Positions 1 to 8,967 are shown, numbered from the stretch's first letter. The stretch: DNA of 52,048 bases from Aestuariirhabdus haliotis (GCF_023509475.1 NZ_JAKSDZ010000022.1:1-52048); one strand, 5' to 3'. Translations and numbers: made by a program. The notes: generated by a model not told the origin, from the letters alone.

Positions 1-93
1 TGTTCAGGTCTCGACATGAACGGCGAGCTTCGCCTTGATAAAAACCATTTTAGGATCCGCAGAGATCTATCCGAATTAATCAGAGGTGCCTTA
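1..93 (+). repeat. IS-like terminal repeat, left copy
   Basis: This segment is repeated in inverted orientation at the right end of the window (51954-52048) with roughly ten differences. The inner 19 bp (75-93) are identical in both copies and recur at 29881-29899. Read on the plus strand it could be the tail of an open reading frame running in from outside, followed by a terminal inverted repeat whose outer end reads GGCACCTCTGATTAAT. A one-base deletion relative to the right copy removes the in-frame stop. I infer the 3' end of an insertion sequence or a MITE derived from one. The family is not recognised. Confidence 0.5.
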
Positions 94-432
94 AGCATGC
101 CCGCAAATTACGAGCCAATCTGGTTGTTGGCAATAAAATCAATGGCTAAGCAAAGGGTTGAGATTTTATATGTCTAGCAATGTAAAATTTACTGACATCG
201 GGATGCTGTCATTAAGATAGCTATTCATTCAAGGGGGCAGAGTCACTAGAGTCCCAGTTAATGGCAAATAAAACAGGCTAAACCATCTTGGATTCTAAAA
301 TGGATGTGCGAGCAAACACTACAAGCTTAAGGGCTCTGACCCCTTAAGCTTCTGACCCCTTAAGCTTCGACCCCTTAAGCTTCCATGCTAAAGGGCCTTA
401 ACTTAGTGCCATTCAGGTCAGAGTCCTTTAAC
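94..432. other. AT-rich intergenic region with short repeats
   Basis: No gene is supported here. The stretch holds several short motifs of the GGG(G)CAGAG / CTCTGACCCC type (233-242, 331-343 and a variant at 416-426), the tandem repeat described separately, and otherwise unstructured AT-rich sequence. It looks like accessory or decayed DNA inside the terminal repeat. Confidence 0.5.
323..382. repeat. Tandem 16-bp repeat with hairpin (REP-like)
   Basis: CTGACCCCTTAAGCTT occurs twice in perfect tandem (336-351 and 352-367), followed by a third copy lacking one T (368-382). Just upstream, AAGCTTAAGG (323-332) is the inverse complement of the repeat's end, so a stem of about 10 bp can form around the first copy. 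The GGGCTCTGACCCC core (331-343) has an inverted partner at 879-891 beyond the next gene. The pattern resembles REP/BIME-type elements mobilised by Y1 transposases, but no transposase is present. Confidence 0.55.
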
Positions 433-846
433 TCATAGAAGCAATTTCATAAACCAATCTTTTGACTCATCATTTTTTAGCCACTCAACAACATCTTCCA
501 GAAAGTGCGGTTCAGGCGTAACATTTGTTCCTCGGTCACGATCTACAAAGTCAATTGAGAGAAACACACTACCTTCATTAGTCAATTTGAAACTTTTTCT
601 CGTTTCAGATAGTTTCTTTATATTAGCGCACCAGCCAGATCCAGAAACCTCATACCACTCATCATTAAAGACAAAAAACAGACTATCTTCACTTTCAATT
701 AAGGCGATAAAATTACCTTTTAAGAAAATACCGTAACCGCTTTTCTTCTCCAATGAAAAGAACTTTCTACCAATGAAATTTCTGTTCGCATCAATTTCAA
801 AACCTATCCAAGGCCAGTGCGCATTTTTAACAATTAATGATTTCAT
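433..846 (-). CDS. Orphan hypothetical protein
   Basis: A 137-residue protein I do not recognise. It is rich in aromatic and charged residues, with no signal peptide or membrane segment, so it is probably a small soluble beta-rich protein. Its codon use is AT-rich, unlike the GC-rich trmJ operon next door. It is flanked by inverted GGGCTCTG-type repeats (331-343 and 879-891), which suggests that gene and flanks arrived together as an accessory unit. An immunity or antitoxin role would suit the size and setting, but nothing in the sequence shows this. The start has only a weak ribosome binding site. Confidence 0.55.
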   Translation of the reverse strand: MKSLIVKNAHWPWIGFEIDANRNFIGRKFFSLEKKSGYGIFLKGNFIALIESEDSLFFVFNDEWYEVSGSGWCANIKKLSETRKSFKLTNEGSVFLSIDFVDRDRGTNVTPEPHFLEDVVEWLKNDESKDWFMKLLL

Positions 847-878
847 TGTTTATCCGTTGGCACAGTATCTAAAGCAAA

Positions 879-891
879 GGGGGCAGAGCCC
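879..891 (-). repeat. Inverted partner of the 331-343 repeat
   Basis: GGGGGCAGAGCCC is the reverse complement of the motif at 331-343 at 12 of 13 positions. The pair brackets the orphan gene at 433-846. A shorter relative lies at 233-242. I read these as ends of a REP-like or MITE-like unit. Confidence 0.45.
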
Positions 892-955
892 TAAAGCAGA
901 GAGTAGGTTGTCAGCTTTTAAACCATCTCCTAAGAAAACACTCCCTTCACTCAAA

Positions 956-1471
956 CTAATGCGGTTTAGCCGACTCGGACTGATTGGCGGCGGCCAGTGC
1001 TTTTTTCTCTTCCGCTTCTCGATACGCGGTCGCCAGGCGCTGCAGGGCCAGCACCGCATTCTGGACTTCCTGTTTCAGCTCCGCCTCCAGGGCTTCCCGT
1101 GCCTGATCTTGCAATAGACGTTCGGTAGCCGGCAGGGCTTTTCGAGTCTGGTGGGTGGCGAACTCCCGGGAGCGATCGTACATCTGCTCGATCACCTTGT
1201 ACTCGGGGGACTGCAGCAGTTCGGGGTCCAGTTTTTCCAGTAATACCTTAAGACGAATGCAGCCTTCGGTGGGGTTCAGTTCGCCGCGAGACATGGTGGT
1301 GGAGATGACCGTAATGGCTTCAAGTAATTTGGCCCGTTGCTCCTGCTGCAGTTCCAGGATGCGGCGATTATTACGGAACACCTGTCGCCATAAATAAATC
1401 GCATACACAGACAGGCCCAGGATCATCAGGGTGCCCAGCAGCACAAAAAATTGGGTGGAAGATGAGCTCAC
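956..1471 (-). CDS. DUF2489 family membrane-anchored protein
   Basis: This 171-residue protein has one N-terminal membrane segment (about residues 8-28) followed by a long, Gln/Glu/Leu-rich helical region that should form a coiled coil in the cytoplasm. Organisation and sequence match the DUF2489 family, found next to trmJ-linked genes in gammaproteobacteria; its function is unknown. It is the last gene of a four-gene minus-strand operon and overlaps its upstream neighbour by 4 nt in an ATGA arrangement, so translation is probably coupled. I see nothing unusual in composition. Confidence 0.8.
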   Translation of the reverse strand: MSSSSTQFFVLLGTLMILGLSVYAIYLWRQVFRNNRRILELQQEQRAKLLEAITVISTTMSRGELNPTEGCIRLKVLLEKLDPELLQSPEYKVIEQMYDRSREFATHQTRKALPATERLLQDQAREALEAELKQEVQNAVLALQRLATAYREAEEKKALAAANQSESAKPH

Positions 1472-1854
1472 GAGTCGGTCTCCAGCAATGAACGAATAAC
1501 GGGTTGTAATGATCTTATCACGTCGGCAGGCAAGACCAGATTATGAGGGCTGCCTGGATCAATCACCAGATTAATGCTGTCATCCAGCTCCAGCAATGGC
1601 CAGTACCCCGGAACTGAAAGGGGTTCACATTCGAAGGGCAGCTGAGCCGCCATTTCCTGGGCCAATTCCATACCGCTGAACAGGGCCAGAGCGCCTGTGT
1701 TCGGGGCTATCTCCAGCTGTAACAGCTCCGGGTCCTCTTTATTCTGTGACTGCGAAAGCAACTGTACTTCGGTGGTGATCAGGCATTCGAGAATGGCGTC
1801 CAGTGCGCGTTCCTCGCCCTGTTGTTTAGCCTGCAGTGCTTCGAGCAATGTCAT
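1468..1854 (-). CDS. SseB-like N-terminal domain protein
   Basis: A 128-residue soluble protein. The central part has the SseB N-terminal pattern: an ALALFSG strand, a helix, then a VIDPGSPHNLVL segment that resembles the 'NPGS' strand of SseB homologues, with a final helix. The C-terminal SseB domain is absent, so this is a single-domain version. The biochemical role of SseB-like proteins outside Salmonella is unclear. It overlaps both operon neighbours by 4 nt, indicating translational coupling with DUF2489 and the thioesterase. The family call rests on pattern memory and is moderate. Confidence 0.6.
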   Translation of the reverse strand: MTLLEALQAKQQGEERALDAILECLITTEVQLLSQSQNKEDPELLQLEIAPNTGALALFSGMELAQEMAAQLPFECEPLSVPGYWPLLELDDSINLVIDPGSPHNLVLPADVIRSLQPVIRSLLETDS

Positions 1855-2342
1855 GTCGCGTTCCTCAACAGGGCGACATAACGCCCTTGGAAACGCAATG
1901 CGGGCTCTGGCTCTGCGATGTTCACTTCAAGTTGAAGGCTGGCCTTGCCCCGGCTTTCGAGTAGGTTCAAAAAGCTTGTCCGTGAGTCCGCTTCGAGGAT
2001 GCAATAGCTGTTCAACTCTGCTGTTACCGGTTTGAGGTAGTTCATCTGACTATCCGCTACCACCACCTCATTGGCACCCACCTGATCGGCCAGCAAGGTG
2101 GTAAAGCACCAGCCGGTGATGGTGACGAGTGTCGCCAGACTGCCGCCGAAAGCGGTGCCCTTGTCGTTGATATTCGGGGGCAATGGTGCGCTCAGCCTGA
2201 GTGATTCCCCATCGTAGTGCTCAAGTCGAACCTGCATGGCGGACAACAGGGGGATCTGCTCGAGAATACGTGCTTCCAACGCCTTGGCCAGCGGATAGGC
2301 CTGAGAATCACTCACCTTGGTTTTGCTCTCGGGTACTGGCAT
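1851..2342 (-). CDS. YiiD C-terminal-type hotdog thioesterase
   Basis: A putative acyl-CoA thioesterase of the YiiD_C family, about 163 residues when started at the ATG at 2342 (protein begins MPVPES). A longer reading exists, but it would run 98 nt into trmJ, so the shorter start with a 35-nt overlap is preferred. The hotdog signature is visible: an NDKGTAFGGS segment at the start of the central helix and an LVTITGW helix, followed by strands ending in GRYVAL. The substrate is unknown. It sits between trmJ and an SseB-like gene in one operon. Confidence 0.72.
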   Translation of the reverse strand: MPVPESKTKVSDSQAYPLAKALEARILEQIPLLSAMQVRLEHYDGESLRLSAPLPPNINDKGTAFGGSLATLVTITGWCFTTLLADQVGANEVVVADSQMNYLKPVTAELNSYCILEADSRTSFLNLLESRGKASLQLEVNIAEPEPALRFQGRYVALLRNAT

Positions 2343-3045
2343 TTTGTTGGATACGACTAAGGATACCGCGCAATATATTGAGCTCGGTTTTCTCGGGGCG
2401 TGCACGGTTGAACAGACGCCGCAGTTTGGCCATGGTCTGCCCGGGATGATTGGCGATAATAAAACCGACTTTCTCCAGGGTTTGTTCCAGATGCTCGTAG
2501 AAGTAGGTTAACTCCCGGTTTTCGGGCAGCTCGGGGGCGGGTTGGGCGTCGGTGGAAAAGTCGCAGGAGGCAATATAAAGCTCGTAACTCAGCAGCTGTA
2601 CGGCGGCGGCGAGGTTGAGTACGGGGTATTCCGGATTGGCCGGAATATAGACATGGTAATTGCACTGCTGGATTTCATCGTTGTGCAGGCCCATGGTCTC
2701 CCGACCAAATACCAGGGCGACCTGATTGCTGGTCGCCTCCCGGGCAACCTGTTCTCCGCATTGGCGGGCACTCAACTGGGGCAGTGAGAGGCTGCGGCTT
2801 CGGGCGCTGGTGCCGATGACTACCGAGCAATCAGCGATCGCTTCTTGCAAGGTGCCGACCACGGTGGCCCCGGCGAGAACATCCTTGGCCCCGGCCGCCA
2901 TCGATTCCGACTGAGGGGAGGGGTGCTGTTCAGGGTCGACCAGGTAGAGGTGGCTCAGGCCCATGGTTTTCATCGCCCGGGCGGCGGAGCCAATATTACC
3001 CGGATGAAAGGTATTAATAAGTACTATTCGAACATTATCGAGCAT
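2308..3045 (-). CDS. trmJ: tRNA (cytidine/uridine-2'-O-)-methyltransferase TrmJ
   Basis: This 245-residue SPOUT-class enzyme methylates the 2'-OH of nucleotide 32 in the anticodon loop of several tRNAs using S-adenosylmethionine. The N-terminal HPGNIGSAARA motif (residues about 15-25), the LVFGRETMGL segment and the PVLNLAAAVQL knot region are typical of TrmJ. The C-terminal extension with KLRRLFNRARP is also characteristic. Length equals the family norm. It is the first gene of a minus-strand operon with the thioesterase, SseB-like and DUF2489 genes. Confidence 0.93.
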   Translation of the reverse strand: MLDNVRIVLINTFHPGNIGSAARAMKTMGLSHLYLVDPEQHPSPQSESMAAGAKDVLAGATVVGTLQEAIADCSVVIGTSARSRSLSLPQLSARQCGEQVAREATSNQVALVFGRETMGLHNDEIQQCNYHVYIPANPEYPVLNLAAAVQLLSYELYIASCDFSTDAQPAPELPENRELTYFYEHLEQTLEKVGFIIANHPGQTMAKLRRLFNRARPEKTELNILRGILSRIQQNASTREQNQGE

Positions 3046-3142
3046 GGTGACAATCAGTACGCTGACAAAAGGCCATTATAACCGTATCCGAGAGCAAGCG
3101 AGTGGCTTTTTGCAAGCCCTGGAACAATGACCCGGAGCGCTA

Positions 3143-5032
3143 TTAGCGAATGACGCTCAGTTGCCGTTTGGCGTTATAGAGACTGATATGCCAGTTGTTG
3201 CGGGTAAAGGGGATTTTTACCGCTGTGGCATTCAGGGGCGCGTAACTACCGCTGTAGGGCGCTTCGTGTTCGGCAATAAAGTCGAGTCGTTCGCGGCTGG
3301 CGTTGTAGGTGTTGACCAGGAAGTTAATCGTACCCTGCGAAAGGGGTACCCGGTAATAACGAATCAGGTTCTGGGCCAGTCGTTCGGCGGCCTGAGCCAG
3401 ATCTTTTTCGACCTCAAGGGACAGGGCCTCGCCCAGACCGGCTTTGCTTTTGGCGCTGGAACCCAGGGCAATGGTACTGATCAGGGCCGAGTTGGCACCA
3501 TAAATAGCGCGCTGTACCTGGGGGGAATGCAAGGCGATATAGGGGTCCAGTGCCAGAGTAACCTCGATAGCGATCTCTTTGGCCTTGGTGACTGTCAGCC
3601 GACGTTGACCGGGATCGACCAGGGTTTGGCCATGTTTGGAACCAAACAAAATGTTGGACTCGCTCAGGTAATCGGCCATATGCAGGGCCAGTTTCAATTT
3701 TTGCTCCGGGTTCAGGTGCAAATTGTGCTCGGAGATCACCAGCGCCCGTTTGAGATTCTCTCGGGCCTGCAGGTCACTGTGGTGCGTTTTGGTCAGGTGT
3801 TGCCAGCGCTGCATCGCTTTGGTGAAGTCGGAGTGATCGCGGCCAAGGTGGATATAGGCGCGTCGGGCTTCGTTGTACAAAGCCAGGGCTTTTTCCAGTT
3901 GGTTGGTGCGTATTTGCAGGGCCATGGCCTGACGGTTATCGGACAGGGTTTGTGTTCGTAGCTGGTTTACGGTTTGTGCCAACCCCTCGATCGCTTCAAC
4001 CGAGGCATTGAACAATGTCTGGGGGCTCAAGCCAGCGGCATTACTGATGTCATCGTTGGCATCGCAGTAGTTGAGGTAGGAGGCCAGTGCTCGAAGACGG
4101 CTGTAGACCCGAGCACGACTCAGGCGATAGTCGTTGCGCTCCTCCTCCAGACGATCGAATGCTTTGGCGATATCCCAGGCGCCGTTGTAATCAAATTTCA
4201 GATAGGCGATCTCGCGGCCACAGATCAACTCGAAGCAGAGCGTAAGCATCTCTTCGACATCCTTGAGGGTCATAAGCTCGGCATTGTCATGCTCGATGGC
4301 CGATAGAATTCGCTCGATAAACAGGGGGTCCCGGGCTCTGCCGAGTTTTGAGCTGGGAGCAATACCCTGCATACGCTGCAGCAAACTGTGGGCAATTTGA
4401 GGGTGGGTCTGGCGCAACTCATCGGCGGCTTCCTGCGCGGCAAAGGCGGCCTTATTGATTTCATCTTGCATGCGATGATAGAGCCCTGCACGCCGGAAGG
4501 TTTCTATCTTGCGTGCCTGTCCGGCCAGTTTCTGATTATTGCTCAGATCTTCAACCGCAGTGCTGATCCATTCAGGGCCCAAATCCAACTTGGTCAGGAG
4601 CATACCAGCCGCTTCAATTTTGCGGGTTTCTTCGCTCAGGTTTTCGAGCTGCAGATCTTGTACGCGATGAATAATGTCGGGCAGCTCATCGATGGTTTTG
4701 GTCAGTTTGCGTTTCTGGTCGGCCTCTTTATTGCCAGCAGTAACGTTGTAAATCAGTTTAAAACAGATACCCAAAAGGCCGGCAATAACCGAGTAGGCAA
4801 AAAAGTAGAGTGTTCGGTCAAAAGAGATCATCTCTCCGTAACCGATGTAGTAACCACCCACAGCCGCCAGGTAAGTAGCAGGCCCGGCTGTCCAGGCCAG
4901 ACTGGCCAGGGTAATGCCCCAGGGTTCTTTGTTCGGCGCCGAGACCACACGGTTCAGCCAGTGGTTTCCTTTCTCTTCGAGAAGCACTGGCTTGGGGGCT
5001 GAACTTTTGCGCAGTCGGCGGAACAGGGCCAT
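3143..5032 (-). CDS. Large membrane-anchored helical protein, unknown
   Basis: A 629-residue protein with two membrane segments near the N-terminus (about residues 43-62 and 73-93). A very long cytoplasmic part follows, almost entirely helical and rich in Leu, Ala, Glu and Gln, resembling coiled coils or TPR-like repeats. I do not recognise a family and see no catalytic motif. It is transcribed alone, between trmJ and an LEA-like lipoprotein gene. A structural or scaffolding role at the inner membrane is conceivable, but this is inference from shape only. Composition matches the core genes around it. Confidence 0.7.
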   Translation of the reverse strand: MALFRRLRKSSAPKPVLLEEKGNHWLNRVVSAPNKEPWGITLASLAWTAGPATYLAAVGGYYIGYGEMISFDRTLYFFAYSVIAGLLGICFKLIYNVTAGNKEADQKRKLTKTIDELPDIIHRVQDLQLENLSEETRKIEAAGMLLTKLDLGPEWISTAVEDLSNNQKLAGQARKIETFRRAGLYHRMQDEINKAAFAAQEAADELRQTHPQIAHSLLQRMQGIAPSSKLGRARDPLFIERILSAIEHDNAELMTLKDVEEMLTLCFELICGREIAYLKFDYNGAWDIAKAFDRLEEERNDYRLSRARVYSRLRALASYLNYCDANDDISNAAGLSPQTLFNASVEAIEGLAQTVNQLRTQTLSDNRQAMALQIRTNQLEKALALYNEARRAYIHLGRDHSDFTKAMQRWQHLTKTHHSDLQARENLKRALVISEHNLHLNPEQKLKLALHMADYLSESNILFGSKHGQTLVDPGQRRLTVTKAKEIAIEVTLALDPYIALHSPQVQRAIYGANSALISTIALGSSAKSKAGLGEALSLEVEKDLAQAAERLAQNLIRYYRVPLSQGTINFLVNTYNASRERLDFIAEHEAPYSGSYAPLNATAVKIPFTRNNWHISLYNAKRQLSVIR

Positions 5033-5157
5033 CTTTTTAGCACACTATCTTTGTGTTTCCGCTTACAAGAGTGCAAGCGCTGGAATCATTATTGTAGAGC
5101 CGTCTCTTTCACCGAATATAGTGCGTATTTATACGCATTCTGCCAATATTGAGCCGT

Positions 5158-5643
5158 TTATTTGAGCAAGGTGATTTCGCCGCTCTCCTTGACGTTAACG
5201 CTGGGTATCCACCATTGGCTAAGGTCCAGGCGACCATTAAAACTATAGCTGAGCATGTCGCGAGGGTTGGTCAGCAATTCATGCAGCAATCGTGCGCCAT
5301 TAAATACATCGGTGGAGGCGGTTACGCTGAAGTCACTTTCTCCGTAGGCGGGCACGTCCTGGAGATTGCCACTGGCACCGCTGACCAGCTCATAGTCTTC
5401 GATGCTCACGCTATAAAAAATACCCTTTAGAGGCAACGGCGTATCGTTTGGGTTGATGATTCGCAAACCGATTTTGAAACGCTGGCTAAGGCCATCGGCC
5501 GGTAACAGTTTGATGCTGGTGACATGCAGTCGGGGTTTCTCATAATCCGGTGTTACCGAGGCGCAACCGGTTATTATTGAAGCGATGAACACCCAGCACA
5601 GTAGCTGGACAAGAGTTCTGGAGGTTTTTTTCAAGCTTGGCAT
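5158..5643 (-). CDS. LEA type 2 family lipoprotein
   Basis: This 161-residue lipoprotein has a signal peptide ending in the lipobox ITGC (Cys27). The mature part has the water-stress/hypersensitive-response (LEA14-like) fold pattern: LRIINPNDTPLPLKGI, which is the hallmark 'NPN' strand, followed by alternating strands. Related proteins are small periplasmic or outer-membrane lipoproteins of unknown client, often linked to desiccation or envelope stress by homology alone. An AGAGAG-like binding site precedes the ATG. A short palindrome, TGCGTAT-tt-ATACGCA, lies just after the gene (5122-5137). Confidence 0.82.
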   Translation of the reverse strand: MPSLKKTSRTLVQLLCWVFIASIITGCASVTPDYEKPRLHVTSIKLLPADGLSQRFKIGLRIINPNDTPLPLKGIFYSVSIEDYELVSGASGNLQDVPAYGESDFSVTASTDVFNGARLLHELLTNPRDMLSYSFNGRLDLSQWWIPSVNVKESGEITLLK

Positions 5644-5836
5644 GCCGATACTCTCTTTTTATTCAGTGAGCGAGATGTTCTTCGCTAAACGTGCTGTTAT
5701 TCGGTGAGTGTTTTGTGATCCCGTAAACTTTCTGTTGTTAGCTAAGCTTGCAGTGATTGGGCGTACCTGGTTATCGAACGAACCTTGTTCCTATTGAATG
5801 ATCATTGGCCTTGTCGAATAGCCATCGATGCGAGTG

Positions 5837-5863
5837 GATGGCCAGACAACGAGCCTGGCCATC
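5837..5863 (-). terminator. Hairpin downstream of ppk2
   Basis: GATGGCCAG and CTGGCCATC form a 9-bp perfect stem with a 9-nt loop, 12 nt past the ppk2 stop. No U-tract follows on the minus strand, so it may be a Rho-dependent pause or an mRNA-stabilising 3' hairpin rather than an intrinsic terminator. Confidence 0.45.
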
Positions 5864-5875
5864 AAAATATAGTCG

Positions 5876-6664
5876 TTAGAAATGCTCCGGGATAAAGGTT
5901 TGTTCCTCTATCGGAGTTCGAATATAGCCTTCCTTGTTGATGGGAGGCAGGTCGATCGTCGGGTATTCAAGTGCCTGGTAGGGGACCATGCTGAGAAAAT
6001 GGGCGATGCAATTGAGTCGAGCTTTCTTTTTATTGTCACCGTTGACCACGTACCAGGGGCTGTGTTTGGTATCGGTATAAGAGAACATCGTATCCTTGGC
6101 CTGGGAGTATTCAGCCCAGCGGCTACGGGACTCGAGATCCATGGGACTGAATTTCCAGCGTTTCAATGGCGTGGTAACGCGCTCTTTGAAGCGCTTTTCC
6201 TGAACCTCATCGGAAACGGAAAACCAGTACTTGATCAGCAGGATGCCAGAGCGAATCAGCATGCGTTCAAACTCCGGGCAGGAACGCATAAATTCTTCGT
6301 ATTCGTCGTCGGAACAAAAGCCCATGACTCGTTCGACGCCGGCCCGGTTATACCAGCTGCGGTCGAACAGTACGATCTCACCGGCGGAAGGCAATTCAGA
6401 TACATAACGCTGGAAGTACCATTGGCTTTTTTCTTTTTCGGTTGGCACGCCCAGGGCGACAACGCGGCAAACCCGAGGGTTGAGTTTTTCCATAATGCGC
6501 TTGATCACGCCACCCTTGCCGGCGGCATCGCGGCCTTCAAACAGCACGACGACTTTGAGGCCTGAGGTTTTGACCCATTCCTGCATTTTGACCAGCTCGG
6601 TCTGTAAGCGAGACAGCTCGTTTTCGTAATCTGATTTGCTCAGCTTGGACACTGCATTATCCAT
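5876..6664 (-). CDS. ppk2: Polyphosphate kinase 2
   Basis: This 262-residue single-domain PPK2 uses polyphosphate to phosphorylate nucleotides (ADP or GDP for class I). The Walker A motif GRDAAGKGG (residues 44-52) and the lid/Walker B motif FDRSWYNR (Asp101) are intact, and the family's WKFSPMDLESR and KHSPWYVV segments follow. Length suits class I, but class (hence substrate) cannot be fixed by eye. The gene is monocistronic with an AGGAG binding site, and a hairpin follows its stop. A link to phosphate or energy storage is family knowledge, not shown by neighbours. Confidence 0.93.
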   Translation of the reverse strand: MDNAVSKLSKSDYENELSRLQTELVKMQEWVKTSGLKVVVLFEGRDAAGKGGVIKRIMEKLNPRVCRVVALGVPTEKEKSQWYFQRYVSELPSAGEIVLFDRSWYNRAGVERVMGFCSDDEYEEFMRSCPEFERMLIRSGILLIKYWFSVSDEVQEKRFKERVTTPLKRWKFSPMDLESRSRWAEYSQAKDTMFSYTDTKHSPWYVVNGDNKKKARLNCIAHFLSMVPYQALEYPTIDLPPINKEGYIRTPIEEQTFIPEHF

Positions 6665-6708
6665 CGGGCTCTCCTAAGTCTGTTCCGTTCTTGCCTGATC
6701 GTCTTCTA

Positions 6709-8967
6709 TCAGGGTAGTGCCGGTGTGCTACCGAGTCGACTATTTTGCACGTCATTGCTCAAATCAAGAGGTTCCAGTTGCCGGGACAGTCGCTCCAGGG
6801 TGTCGGTAGGTTCGCTTTGGGCGGCAACACCGACGTGCAACGTAAGGTTGAAACGATCCTGATACTGTTCGTGAAGCTTTTCACGAAGCTCTTTATAGAT
6901 GACGCGGCACATGGTCTGGGCGCTTTTCTGATCATGCCCGGGGAGCAGTAGCAGTAATTCATGACTACCGTATCGGCCGAGTATGTCAGAAGGTTGCATC
7001 AACGTACGACAACAGTCTACTAGGGTGTTAAGCAATAATAATTGTCCCTTGTCATCCAGGGGACGTTGTTCAACGAGGCACTCTTCAAGACTCCAGAGCG
7101 CAATGCACAGGGGTTCCTCATGTTTGTTCCATTGTCGCATGGCGCGTTGCGCATGTTTCAGTAGTGCGGTCCGGGTGAGGGCGCCACTGTCATCGGTTTC
7201 GCTGCCTTCGATGGTGACCCGGTAGCGACGATAATTCAGCACCTGCTCTTTGACTGTTTCACAAAAGCGATTGGCTTGTCGCAATTGATGATGGGAGAAC
7301 TCCTGTTCGCTGCTGGGACAAATAAGAATTACGGACCATTCACGACGCCAGCTATACAGAGGAATGACCGCCAGAGCCGGTGCATCCTGTAGCGCAGAGG
7401 AGGGTTCTAGCGCATTGTCGCGTTGTTGCAGCATCATGGCTTCTCCCTGGCTGGCAACGCCTTCCAGTAACTTGATGCGTCCTGTGATCTCCCGACTGAA
7501 AAACTCCTCCAGCTGGTGATCTCGACTGTAGACGCGAATGCTGCCGGTGTTGCTATGGAGCAGGGCGCATCTTGGGGTTTCCATAACGTCGGCGAGGGTG
7601 CTGACCAGCTCGCTATAGACCTGTTGTTCCGAACTGCGCGAGTGGATGGAGGCCAGGTATCGGGTGACGGTGTCGGATTTGTGTCGACGTTTTTTCTCAT
7701 CGGAAATCCGGGTGTCCACTTCCCGTGACATCTGCTCGGCTTTGTCTCGTTCCCGTCGAATGATATTGATGCGATCGGCCAGGCCGGCAGATAGTATGAT
7801 GGCCTCGAGAGCAGCGGCGACATGGATGCCGTAGAGAGTGACCGGGCTCTGGTCGACCAAACCCAGTGCGCTTAACGTGGCAATAAAGGTCGCGGTCAGT
7901 AAGAAGGCCCAACCGGCCAGAAACCAGCGCGCTTGCCGATTTCCTTTACGCATGGCAATTATCGAGGCAACCACCATCAGGGGTGCCAGAACAAAATTCG
8001 CCCAGTTATGGAAGCTGGCGGTAATGGCATCAAAGGCGCGAATATTGAACAGGCAAAGAGTAGCTATGCAGCCCAATAAGCCGATCATCAGCCAAATAGC
8101 CCGATTCAGGTTTGGCGTGTAATAGGCAAGATTGACAAAGCTCTGGTTGAATCGTGCTGCGGTTGCCGCGGCCAGGCAGGCCATAAAGATCAACTGTTGT
8201 ACGCCCCATTCTGGCCAGGAAAGCCAGGGTATCTGGTAGATGGTGGCTTCCCGGGTCATCAGAAACAGGCACAAAGAGACCATATAAATGGCGTAGTAGA
8301 GGTAATTCTTGTCCTTTAAAAAGGTGAACAGAGACAGATTGTAGAGCGCCAGAGCCAGCATGGTTGTGAAAATCACCGTCAGGAAAACGGTCATGTTGGT
8401 GTCTTGTTCGGCGAGAGCGTCGGGGTGCCATACTTTGAGGGCAACGCGAATGGTCAGGCTGTCTTCAACATACACATAGAACGGACGAGAATCGTTACTG
8501 TGAAGGGTGATGGGAATCTGGTAGTGCCAGTTTTTTGGGGCCTGTTTGTTACTGAAGTGGTCATACCCAATCGAATGCACCTGATAGCCCTCGTTGCTGG
8601 GCACATAAACACTGAGGTGATCATAAAAGGGGCGGCGAAACGCCAGGACCTGCTCTTGTGTTTCTTGCTCGGGTTGCAGAACGAAGCGCAGCCAGATGCC
8701 ATCTCGAGTACGATCAAGCGTGAGTGGTGACTGTTGTTGCTGGGTAAATAGCCCACGATGAAAGGCGCGTTCAACCTGTTCGAGGCTGAGCGTGCCTCGG
8801 TTGGTTCGCCAGTATTGTAATTTGGGGGCAATATCAATAACCCGGCGATCATCGACCTGGATGGTCGACGGCTCAGCCGCTTGCAAGGGAGAAATAACAG
8901 CCAGTAGAAACAGCGTCACCAGCACATGACTGTAATGCAAACCAAGCCGAAACAGTGATGTTGACAT
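6709..8967 (-). CDS. 7TMR-DISM receptor with degenerate GGDEF domain
   Basis: A 752-residue membrane sensor. It has a signal peptide (about 1-30), a periplasmic DISMED2-type sensing domain (about 40-190), seven membrane helices (about 195-400), a coiled coil, a GAF-like region (about 440-590) and a C-terminal GGDEF-like domain (about 600-740). In the last domain the signature loop reads YGSHE within GRYGSHELLLLL, so the two catalytic glycines and the acid are not conserved as in GGDEF. I infer it does not make c-di-GMP and may bind ligand or partner instead. It is transcribed alone. Confidence 0.85.
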   Translation of the reverse strand: MSTSLFRLGLHYSHVLVTLFLLAVISPLQAAEPSTIQVDDRRVIDIAPKLQYWRTNRGTLSLEQVERAFHRGLFTQQQQSPLTLDRTRDGIWLRFVLQPEQETQEQVLAFRRPFYDHLSVYVPSNEGYQVHSIGYDHFSNKQAPKNWHYQIPITLHSNDSRPFYVYVEDSLTIRVALKVWHPDALAEQDTNMTVFLTVIFTTMLALALYNLSLFTFLKDKNYLYYAIYMVSLCLFLMTREATIYQIPWLSWPEWGVQQLIFMACLAAATAARFNQSFVNLAYYTPNLNRAIWLMIGLLGCIATLCLFNIRAFDAITASFHNWANFVLAPLMVVASIIAMRKGNRQARWFLAGWAFLLTATFIATLSALGLVDQSPVTLYGIHVAAALEAIILSAGLADRINIIRRERDKAEQMSREVDTRISDEKKRRHKSDTVTRYLASIHSRSSEQQVYSELVSTLADVMETPRCALLHSNTGSIRVYSRDHQLEEFFSREITGRIKLLEGVASQGEAMMLQQRDNALEPSSALQDAPALAVIPLYSWRREWSVILICPSSEQEFSHHQLRQANRFCETVKEQVLNYRRYRVTIEGSETDDSGALTRTALLKHAQRAMRQWNKHEEPLCIALWSLEECLVEQRPLDDKGQLLLLNTLVDCCRTLMQPSDILGRYGSHELLLLLPGHDQKSAQTMCRVIYKELREKLHEQYQDRFNLTLHVGVAAQSEPTDTLERLSRQLEPLDLSNDVQNSRLGSTPALP

